Origin: Deltaproteobacteria bacterium | Lineage (GTDB): Bacteria > Desulfobacterota > DSM-4660 > Desulfatiglandales > HGW-15 | DNA: 40,603 bases | Assembly (NCBI GenBank): GCA_016932235.1 | Contig: JAFGDF010000296.1 | Location: 1 to 40,603, forward strand | Direction: 5' to 3' | Shown: positions 18,036 to 24,785 of the stretch, in pieces | How the letters are laid out: every line of letters starts with the position of its first letter | Position numbering within the stretch: position 1 is the stretch's first letter | Translations under genes and position numbers: made by a program | The notes under the pieces: model-generated | What the model was told of the DNA's origin: nothing | What the model saw: the letters and a program-made list of their open reading frames with translations, nothing else | Databases searched by the model: none

Positions 18036-18965
18036 TCATTCAGAACAATCGATTTTATCGTCCCGGATATCAAAAATCGGTCCGCTCTTAAGGACCTGTC
18101 CGGGGAGTGTCTGGCCAAGGACGTCTTCCATATAATGCGCCACTTTAAGGAGCTTATCCAGCTTTATGCCCGTCTCTATTCCCATGTCTTCAAGCATGCA
18201 TACAACATCTTCAGTGGCAAGATTTCCGGAAGCCTGGGGGACATTGGGACAACCTCCGATTCCTCCAAGCGAGGTATCAAAAAAGGTCGCCCCGGCCTCC
18301 ATACCGGCATAGAGATTTGCCATGGCAGAACCCCTGTTGTTGTGCAGATGGAGAAGGATCTCTTTTTCAGGAAAACGGTCTTTGATTAAACCTACAAGGC
18401 TCTTCACTCTGAGAGGAGTAGCCATACCCGTGGTGTCACCAAGTCCCACGGTATTGCAGCCATAGGAAACATAGGTCTCCACTAGTCTGAGAACATCCTT
18501 CTCATCCACTTTACCTGAAAATGGGCAGCCGAATGCAACGGTCAAGGCGCCTATTACCTCTACATTATTATCCTGCGCAAGCTTGAAAATCGGCTCCAGG
18601 TAGCTGAGGGATTCGGCTATGGTTCTGTTAAAATTAGCCTTGTTGTGAGCCTCTGAAGCTGCTATTACCACGTTGAGCTGGTCTGCTCCAGCATCGACGG
18701 CCAGCTGAGCTCCTTTGAGATTCGGGACCAGAGCACCGTGTTTGACACCATCATGAGGAGCCAATCTTATCACTTCAGCCGCATCAGCCATTTGGGGGAC
18801 TGCCTTGGGACTTACGAATGCGGTAGTCTCAAAAACTTTTATCCCCGCATCTTTTACACCATTCAGTATCTTTATTTTTATGTCTGTTGGCACAAATTCA
18901 GGCCAGGACTGGAATCCATCCCTCGTTGAAACTTCACGGATTTTCACGTTATCAGGTAAATTCAT
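18036..18965 (-). CDS. HMG-CoA lyase-like acyl-CoA lyase (DRE-TIM metallolyase)
   Basis: This 309-residue TIM-barrel lyase follows the HMG-CoA lyase pattern: EVSTRDGFQ with Arg15 and Asp16, SPKAVPQM (52-59), LGDTTGMATP, the metal-binding HLHNN (His206, His208), and GGIGGCPNVPQASGN with the catalytic Cys239. It would cleave a 3-hydroxy-3-methyl (or 3-carboxy) acyl-CoA to acetyl-CoA plus an oxoacid. Genuine leucine-degradation partners (methylcrotonyl-CoA carboxylase and its hydratase) are absent. Cleavage of citramalyl-CoA or a related thioester is therefore as likely as HMG-CoA. It is the first gene of the long minus-strand operon and has a GGAGGC ribosome site. Confidence 0.87.
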   Translation of the reverse strand: MNLPDNVKIREVSTRDGFQSWPEFVPTDIKIKILNGVKDAGIKVFETTAFVSPKAVPQMADAAEVIRLAPHDGVKHGALVPNLKGAQLAVDAGADQLNVVIAASEAHNKANFNRTIAESLSYLEPIFKLAQDNNVEVIGALTVAFGCPFSGKVDEKDVLRLVETYVSYGCNTVGLGDTTGMATPLRVKSLVGLIKDRFPEKEILLHLHNNRGSAMANLYAGMEAGATFFDTSLGGIGGCPNVPQASGNLATEDVVCMLEDMGIETGIKLDKLLKVAHYMEDVLGQTLPGQVLKSGPIFDIRDDKIDCSE

Positions 18966-19063
18966 GTTGCCTCCATTTTCTTAACCGGCGTTCTTATGGA
19001 CAGGGTCCGATAGACTACCGGATATTAATAAAAAAAATAGCCAGCTTGTTTATTTTTGATTTT

Positions 19064-19096
19064 AGCAGCCTGTCGGACTTTGGCCGGCAGGCTGCT
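19064..19096. repeat. REP-like hairpin
   Basis: AGCAGCCTGTCGG (19064-19076) pairs with CCGGCAGGCTGCT (19084-19096) with one mismatch, around a 7-nt loop. It is the best relative of the degenerate copy at 1395-1426 and shares the TGTCGGACTTT core with 19208-19250 and 29301-29329. Confidence 0.7.
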
Positions 19097-19207
19097 GCAA
19101 AGATTTAAAAAACAATTTTATTTCAAAAAGGTATATTTTTTCATTTACCGGCTGCAATGAATAAGATTAGAAATAAATATCGCTAAAAACAAATGAAAAT
19201 CCAAATT

Positions 19208-19250
19208 TTACCAGGAGACTGTCGGACTTTATCCGACAGTCTCCTGGTAA
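19208..19250. repeat. Perfect 19-bp hairpin of the same REP-like family
   Basis: The left arm TTACCAGGAGACTGTCGGA (19208-19226) is exactly complementary to 19232-19250, with a 5-nt CTTTA loop. The 35 bp on its left (from ATATCGCTAAAAA near 19178) also match the region left of 31940-31962. It lies 32 bp beyond the stop of the XRE-cupin gene and could act as an mRNA 3'-end structure, but no T-run follows. Confidence 0.7.
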
Positions 19251-19282
19251 TTTGCTCTGAGAAAACAAAGAGTAAAAGAAAA

Positions 19283-19882
19283 TTAAAGATGTTTTATGGG
19301 ATTACAATAAACGACTAGTATCTTAGCAGGTTTCTTGCTGAGGCTCCGTCCCATGTGAGGCCTGTCCGAATCAAAATAGATCGCGTCACCGGCTTTCAGA
19401 TTGTATATCTGTCCATCATAATAAAATTCATAGCTTCCCTCCAAGGTAAAAGAAAATTCCTGTCCGTTATGCTGCATGGGTTCAGGGGCAAAAGTATGCG
19501 CCATTGTAATAACGGTCGGATGCATAAATCGGTCCTGCTTGTTAAAGTTGAATGATTCATACACCGATTCAGGTGACGCCTCAGTATGTTTTATGGGCGC
19601 TCTATTTTCCTTCCTGCCTATGTCAATCTTCTTAACGACCTGCTGAGGCTTTTCACCGGAGATCAGTGAGACTACATTTTCCCCCAATCCAAAGGCGATT
19701 TTCGTCAAAGTGCTTATGGGAGGGATTTTCTCTCCGTTTTCGATTTGTGAAAGGTGTCCCTTTGAAAGGCCCGTAACTTCAGCAAGCTTTTCCAGTGTCC
19801 AGTTTTTCTCTTTTCTTTTCTTCCTTATTCGCCTTGCAATCGCAAGCTCTAAGGATCGTCCTTCTGTTTCCGCAGCGTTCAT
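19283..19882 (-). CDS. XRE-family transcriptional regulator with cupin sensor domain
   Basis: At 199 residues it has an N-terminal HTH_3 domain (about 14-72; the recognition region is LAEVTGLSKGHLSQIENG) and a C-terminal cupin_2 domain (about 118-196) with possible metal ligands His138, Glu142 and His176. Such XRE-cupin proteins usually sense a small molecule and control nearby catabolic or amine/carboxylate genes. It lies between the minus-strand catabolic operon and the divergent acyl-CoA synthetase unit, so it is the natural regulator of both. A 31-bp motif 6 bp upstream of its own start recurs upstream of the SDR operon, suggesting autoregulation and cross-regulation. No other regulator gene is visible in the window. 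Confidence 0.9.
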   Translation of the reverse strand: MNAAETEGRSLELAIARRIRKKRKEKNWTLEKLAEVTGLSKGHLSQIENGEKIPPISTLTKIAFGLGENVVSLISGEKPQQVVKKIDIGRKENRAPIKHTEASPESVYESFNFNKQDRFMHPTVITMAHTFAPEPMQHNGQEFSFTLEGSYEFYYDGQIYNLKAGDAIYFDSDRPHMGRSLSKKPAKILVVYCNPIKHL

Positions 19883-19887
19883 GCGAT

Positions 19888-19918
19888 TAGTTTGCTATAA
19901 GATAATTTTAATGTCAAG
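19888..19918 (+). promoter_or_regulatory. Candidate operator at the XRE-cupin gene (site 2)
   Basis: The core TGCTATAAGATAA and the distal AATGTCAAG match site 1 (530-560, opposite strand) at 24 of 31 positions. The site begins 6 bp upstream of the regulator start codon, a position suited to autorepression. On the minus strand it reads TTGACA followed 12 bp later by TATAGC, again with spacing too short for a normal promoter. Confidence 0.5.
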
Positions 19919-20144
19919 GAAAAATTTAATCGTGCGTTTGATATATATCGAATTAGACTGTTGTTAATATATTTGAAATTAATTAAAATTGAAAGAAATT
20001 AATAAATTATTGTCTATTTTATGAGATCTTTTAATAGGTTGATTTTTATATTGTTGTGGATTTTTAGCTTTATCACTTTAAAATCTATTCGATTGTTGAT
20101 CATATTTTCTCGGCAGTATCCCCTGTCGTGTAAAGTCAACGGCC

Positions 20145-20157
20145 TTCTATAAGATAA
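20145..20157 (+). promoter_or_regulatory. Candidate operator core upstream of acyl-CoA synthetase (site 3)
   Basis: TTCTATAAGATAA matches the core of site 1 at 12 of 13 positions and of site 2 at 12 of 13. It lies about 180 bp upstream of the synthetase start. The distal AATGTCAAG half seen at sites 1 and 2 is not present at the same distance, so this is the weakest of the three. Confidence 0.4.
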
Positions 20158-20335
20158 AAATGGGTGGGTTTAAATCTTCCCATCTGATGAAACCCGGCAT
20201 GCATGGCGAATAGCGGCTTTTCCTTTCAGCAAACTTGCAATCTGCTTAATAAACTTATTTGCATTCCATAAAATAATGTAGTAAATAGTGTTCCCGTTTT
20301 TAAAAGACACTGATAATAAAAAAGGAATTAAAGGA

Positions 20336-22444
20336 ATGTTAGATTATTTATTCAATCCTTCGTCAATCGCCGTTGTCGGGGCCTCGTCGGTTCCGGATAA
20401 GGTAGGCAACGCCGTATTGTCAAATCTGATCAACGGTAATTATCAGGGCAAAATTGTCCCGATAAATCCAGGTTCAGATGAAATACTTGGGGTGAAATGT
20501 TACAGAAGTCTGCCGGAATATAGTGAAAAGGTGGATATGAGCGTAATCGCAGTGCCTGTCAGATTCGTAAAATCCGCCGTGGCTGATTCAATCGCCGCCG
20601 GGGCGAAGGCCGTGACTGTCATTACAGCCGGTTTCAAGGAAGTAAATGATGAGGGGGCCAGACTTGAGAAGGAGATAGCTGACTTATGCCGATCAAAGCG
20701 GGTCAGACTTCTGGGGCCCAATGTCCTGGGAGTTATGAATACTCACAATGCCATGAACGCGACGTTCGCGAATCAGATGCCGCAAAAAGGAAGTATATCG
20801 GTGATCTCACAGTCTGGCGCAATATGTGCCGCAATATTGGACTGGGCCGTATCCCGGAAGCTTGGACTGGCAAAACTGGTAAGTCTGGGGAACAAGGCCG
20901 ACCTTAACGAGATAGACATGCTGGAATGGCTGGGTGATGATGATGACACAAAAGTTATCGTCGGGTACCTTGAGAGCATTGTGAACGGAAGGCAATTTAT
21001 TCAAACATCTGAAAGGGTCACTTCAAAAAAACCCGTTATTTTATTCAAGGCCGGGACAACGGGCGCGGGCGCAAAGGCAGCCTCTTCTCATACGGGAAGC
21101 CTTGCCGGCGCCGACATAGCATACGGGGCCGCTTTCAAGCGGTCCGGCGTGATAAGGGCTGATTCATTCGAACAACTATTCGATTTCGCGATAGCCCTGG
21201 ACATGCAGCCTCTTCCCAGAGGAAAGTCCGTGGCGATTGTCACAAACGCCGGAGGTCCCGGAATTATATGCGCCGACGCGGTTGAAAACTCGGGCATGTC
21301 TGTAGCCCAGCTTGATCATCAGAGCGCGACGGCGCTGAAGAAAAAACTTCCTGAGGCCGCCAGTATAGGAAATCCTATTGACGTGCTGGGAGACGCCGAT
21401 CCTGAACGATACCGTGTCGCCATTGAGACCGCGCTTGAATCGGATTCGGTTGACTCGGTTATCACCCTGCTTACTCCACAGACAATGACCAGGCCTTCTG
21501 AAACGGCCACCTTTATTTCCGAATGTTCGAATGGCAAAAAGCCCCTCCTTGCCTGCTTTATGGGAGGCAGGGACGTTTTACCTGCACGTGAAGAACTTAT
21601 TTCCAGGCGTTTACCTGATTACACTTCACCTGAAAGGGCAGTATTATCCCTCAGGGCAATGTATGACTATAAATTATGGCGAGAGAGAAAACCTCGTGTC
21701 CTGACTCGGTATCCGGTTAACAGGCGCAGGGTGGAGCGTGTATTAAAGACATACAAAAGCATGAGGAATACCAGGATAGGTGAGGTGGACGCGAAAAAAA
21801 TACTGAAGGCCTATGGATTCGCCGTACCAAATGGCGAGCTGTGTACCTCGACGGATCAAGCCGTGGGAGTATCCGACTATATAGGTTATCCTGTGGCAAT
21901 GAAAATTGTCTCCAGGGATATAATTCATAAAAGCGATATCGGCGGGGTTAAGATAAACCTCCAGAACGCCGCGGCAGTGCGGGACGCCTATGACTTGATG
22001 ATGATGCGAATTAAAAACAGACTCCATGATGTTCACATTCAGGGGGTGTACGTGGAGGAAATGGCCTCGAAAGGCAGGGAAGTCATCCTGGGAATGAGTA
22101 GAGATCCCCAGTTCGGGCCAATGATGATGTTTGGACTTGGCGGCATATTTGTCGAGGTAATGAGGGATGTGTCATTTCATCTCGCTCCGATTACAAAGGA
22201 CGAGGCAATGCAGATGCTGGAAGCCACACGTTCCTATGAATATCTTAAGGGTACGAGAGGTCAGACTGCTGTGGACATGGAATCCATAGCAATAGCTTTG
22301 CAGCAGATGAGTCAGCTGGTGACTGATTTTCCCCAGATCATGGAAATGGATATCAATCCGTTTATTGTCGGACCGGTAGGGGCACAATCTGTGGCTGCCG
22401 ATGCAAGAATGATGCTTTCAGAGAGTTGGGTTGAAAATGGATGA
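20336..22444 (+). CDS. Acyl-CoA synthetase (ADP-forming), fused alpha-beta type (acetyl-CoA synthetase-like)
   Basis: This 702-residue protein has a CoA-binding domain (about 1-125), succinyl-CoA-ligase-like domains (about 150-440) and a C-terminal ATP-grasp domain (about 480-700). The phosphorylated histidine is His252 in SSHTGSLAG. It interconverts acyl-CoA + ADP + phosphate with acid + ATP, and so can conserve the thioester energy of acetyl-CoA made by the pathway. ATG 20336 is chosen over the GTG at 20288 because an AAGGAA site lies 8 bp upstream and the protein then starts MLDYLFNPSSIAVVGAS, as in the family. It overlaps the next gene by 8 bp. Confidence 0.9.
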   Translation: MLDYLFNPSSIAVVGASSVPDKVGNAVLSNLINGNYQGKIVPINPGSDEILGVKCYRSLPEYSEKVDMSVIAVPVRFVKSAVADSIAAGAKAVTVITAGFKEVNDEGARLEKEIADLCRSKRVRLLGPNVLGVMNTHNAMNATFANQMPQKGSISVISQSGAICAAILDWAVSRKLGLAKLVSLGNKADLNEIDMLEWLGDDDDTKVIVGYLESIVNGRQFIQTSERVTSKKPVILFKAGTTGAGAKAASSHTGSLAGADIAYGAAFKRSGVIRADSFEQLFDFAIALDMQPLPRGKSVAIVTNAGGPGIICADAVENSGMSVAQLDHQSATALKKKLPEAASIGNPIDVLGDADPERYRVAIETALESDSVDSVITLLTPQTMTRPSETATFISECSNGKKPLLACFMGGRDVLPAREELISRRLPDYTSPERAVLSLRAMYDYKLWRERKPRVLTRYPVNRRRVERVLKTYKSMRNTRIGEVDAKKILKAYGFAVPNGELCTSTDQAVGVSDYIGYPVAMKIVSRDIIHKSDIGGVKINLQNAAAVRDAYDLMMMRIKNRLHDVHIQGVYVEEMASKGREVILGMSRDPQFGPMMMFGLGGIFVEVMRDVSFHLAPITKDEAMQMLEATRSYEYLKGTRGQTAVDMESIAIALQQMSQLVTDFPQIMEMDINPFIVGPVGAQSVAADARMMLSESWVENG

Positions 22445-24317
22445 GAAAAAAATGGAAAAAACAATTACGAGGTGGGAGGAGGATTTTAAGATAACAACCT
22501 GTTCCCCCGTAGAAGCGGTAAAAAAGATAAATCCGGGACACCGGGTATTCATAAGCACGGGATGCGCGCAGCCGAATTCACTTTTGCGGGCTATGGTTGA
22601 AAGGGCTGAAGATCTTGCGGATGTTGAGATAATACAGTTACTTTCAATGGGTTACGCCCCTTATGCGGAGAAGGACCTTGCAGAAAAATTCAGGGTCAAC
22701 AGTTTTTTTATCTCCGGCAGCATTCGCGACTCGATCAACAGGGGGCACGGGAGTTACGCCCCGATCATGCTGTCTGATATCCCAAGGCTCTTCAGCGGGG
22801 GACAGATGACTCTGGATGTCTCATTGATTCAGGTATCGTATCCCGATAAGGAAGGGATGTGCAGCCTGGGTATCTCTGTTGATATAGTAAAGGCTGCCAT
22901 AGAAAATTCGAGGATAGTCATCGCTCAAGTCAATAAGCAGATGCCCAGAACCTGTGGAGACAGTATGATAAGTCTTCATGAAATCGATGTTTTTGTGCCT
23001 GTCGATGAGCCTTTAATAGAGCTGCCGAGGATCGAGATAAGTCATGAGACCAGAGACATCTGCAGGCATATAGCCGGATTGATAGAGAACGGGTCCACCT
23101 TGCAGCTGGGATTTGGAAGGATACCCCAGGTCACAATGGAATACCTTCGGGATAGAAGGGATCTGGGGATTCATTCGGAGATGGTCTCGGACAGGATTAT
23201 TGATCTTATCGAGTCCGGGGCGCTAAGCGGCAAGAAGAAATCGCTTGACCGGGGGAAGATAGTTGTCAGTTTCTGCATGGGCACGAAAAGGCTTTATGAT
23301 TTGATTGACAAGAATGAGGCTTTTTCTTTCAGACGGACTGAATATGTTAATGATCCGACGGTTATAGAGCGACATAATAAAATGGTGGCAGTCAACACGG
23401 CCCTGGAAATAGACCTCACCGGCCAGGTCTGTTCCGATTCCCTGGGTACCAAATTTATCTCGGGGATCGGCGGTCAGGCTGATTTCACAAGGGGCGCTAA
23501 CAGGGCCGTAAGGGGAAAAAATATTATAGCGCTCCCGTCGACGGCTCAAGATGGAAAGGTGTCACGGATTGTGGCCCAGCTGAGACCGGGTGCTGGAGTG
23601 GTAACGACCCGTGGAGACGTGCATTACGTGGTGACCGAGTACGGGACCGCATACCTGCATGGCAAAAATATACAGGAGAGGACGATGGCCTTGATAAGTA
23701 TCGCCCATCCGGATTTCAGACCGGAGCTTCTTAAAAAGGCCATTGAATACGGCTATGTCGTGCCTGGATTGGCCGAGGTTGAAGGGAAGCTGCTTGTACA
23801 GCCCGCGGAATTGACAACCACAATGCTGCTGGATGACGGTACGAAAGTAAAATTCCGGCCTATTCACCCCACTGACATGACGAGGATGCGAGAGCTTCTA
23901 TACAAGCTTTCCGAGGGGACCGTCTATTATCGATTTGGATGGAATATGAAAAAATTTCCCCAAAAGCAGATCCAGGATTTTGTGTATATAGATCACCGGA
24001 AAGAAGTGGCTATTGTAGGCACTTTACCGGAAGCCGCCGAGGAGGAAATTATAGCATTCAGTGGTTATTATCTTGATGAGAAGACCAATACTGCCGAAGT
24101 GGCCCTTGTTGTCCTTGATGAATGGCAGGGCCGCGGGATCGGGACATTTATGCTGAAGTATCTGGCTGAGATCGCGCAGAAAAATGGTATTCGCGGTTTT
24201 ACGGCTGAGATTCATGTGACCAACAGGAAAATGCAGTCTGTTATGCATAAACTGTCCGGTAAGGTGGAGAGTACACTGGAAAAAAGTGTATACAGCATCC
24301 GTTCGGATTTCTCGTAG
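22437..24317 (+). CDS. Acetyl-CoA hydrolase/CoA-transferase fused to a GNAT acetyltransferase domain
   Basis: This 626-residue two-part protein has, at residues 1 to about 440, a Cat1/4-hydroxybutyrate CoA-transferase-type enzyme with the GIHSEMVSD, TEYVNDP, SGIGGQADFTRGA and TEYGTAYLHG motifs. Residues about 455-615 are a GNAT domain with the acetyl-CoA loop WQGRGIG. This fusion is a recognised architecture. The first part would transfer CoA between acids or hydrolyse acyl-CoA; the second could acetylate a protein or small molecule. ATG 22437 is preferred, though a TTG at 22431 is in frame. The 8-bp overlap with the synthetase gene implies co-expression and a joint role in acyl-CoA/ATP balance. 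Confidence 0.87.
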   Translation: MDEKKMEKTITRWEEDFKITTCSPVEAVKKINPGHRVFISTGCAQPNSLLRAMVERAEDLADVEIIQLLSMGYAPYAEKDLAEKFRVNSFFISGSIRDSINRGHGSYAPIMLSDIPRLFSGGQMTLDVSLIQVSYPDKEGMCSLGISVDIVKAAIENSRIVIAQVNKQMPRTCGDSMISLHEIDVFVPVDEPLIELPRIEISHETRDICRHIAGLIENGSTLQLGFGRIPQVTMEYLRDRRDLGIHSEMVSDRIIDLIESGALSGKKKSLDRGKIVVSFCMGTKRLYDLIDKNEAFSFRRTEYVNDPTVIERHNKMVAVNTALEIDLTGQVCSDSLGTKFISGIGGQADFTRGANRAVRGKNIIALPSTAQDGKVSRIVAQLRPGAGVVTTRGDVHYVVTEYGTAYLHGKNIQERTMALISIAHPDFRPELLKKAIEYGYVVPGLAEVEGKLLVQPAELTTTMLLDDGTKVKFRPIHPTDMTRMRELLYKLSEGTVYYRFGWNMKKFPQKQIQDFVYIDHRKEVAIVGTLPEAAEEEIIAFSGYYLDEKTNTAEVALVVLDEWQGRGIGTFMLKYLAEIAQKNGIRGFTAEIHVTNRKMQSVMHKLSGKVESTLEKSVYSIRSDFS

Positions 24318-24334
24318 TTAAAGAGAGCGTTTTC

Positions 24335-24742
24335 TCAGCATATCATTTCTCGATTTGGGGCTCCCGGCGGCACCATGGGATAGACGTTATGCTCATAATC
24401 CACCGGGGCATTTATCAAAAAGGGTCCTTGAGTCTTAAAGGCCGTTTCAAGCATCCTGATGGGATTGTTCTCCTTTTCCAGGTCATATGCCTCAATTCCA
24501 AAACCATGAGCAATCGATGTGAAGTCAGGGAGGCTTTCAAACCTTGATGCAAAGATACGGCCTCCATAAAAAAGCTCCTGCTGCTGGCGAACCAATCCAA
24601 GGTGCCGGTTATTCATTACAATAACAGTGATATTGAGGTTCTGCTCAGCCAGGGTATCCAGTTCCTGGATGTTCATGAGAAAGGATCCGTCCCCGCTTAT
24701 ACAGACTATTTTCGTGTTCGGATTGGCCAAAGCGGCACCGAT
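24335..24742 (-). pseudogene. Acetolactate synthase large-subunit-like fragment (TPP-binding C-terminal domain only)
   Basis: The frame encodes the end of a thiamine-diphosphate enzyme of the IlvB type: IGAALANPNTK, then the cofactor motif GDGS followed 23 residues later by NN, and the usual IlvB-like ending (ENVYPMVPPGA-like). Over 400 N-terminal residues of the roughly 560-residue family are missing. An open frame reaches 24817, but its first 25 residues are unrelated and overlap the membrane protein gene. The fragment lies directly behind that gene's stop codon. It is most likely a remnant left by a recombination event, since the missing domains carry the catalytic glutamate. Confidence 0.75.
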
Positions 24743-24785
24743 GATGGTTAAATGAATGATGCATGATGGTTTAACTCGGCGGATT

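Larger units (their letters stand above)
18966..19282. other. Gap between regulator and catabolic operon, with two hairpins
   Basis: This 317-bp space lies between the XRE-cupin gene and the lyase gene, both on the minus strand. It contains two strong REP-like hairpins (19064-19096 and 19208-19250) and AT-rich sequence. I find no clear promoter for the lyase operon. Read-through from the regulator gene or an unrecognised promoter must be assumed. Confidence 0.6.
19883..20335. other. Divergent regulatory region between regulator and acyl-CoA synthetase genes
   Basis: This 453-bp, AT-rich region holds the shared operator candidates at 19888-19918 and 20145-20157. A near-palindromic GATATATATC lies near 19940. 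No gene is supported. A GTG at 20288 is an in-frame but less likely start of the synthetase gene. Confidence 0.6.

Noticed and set aside
18036..18965. Homocitrate/isopropylmalate synthase or a certain leucine-degradation HMG-CoA lyase
   Set aside because: The GGIGGCP signature is HMGL-type, which excludes the synthases. The specific substrate is left open because the leucine-pathway partners are missing.
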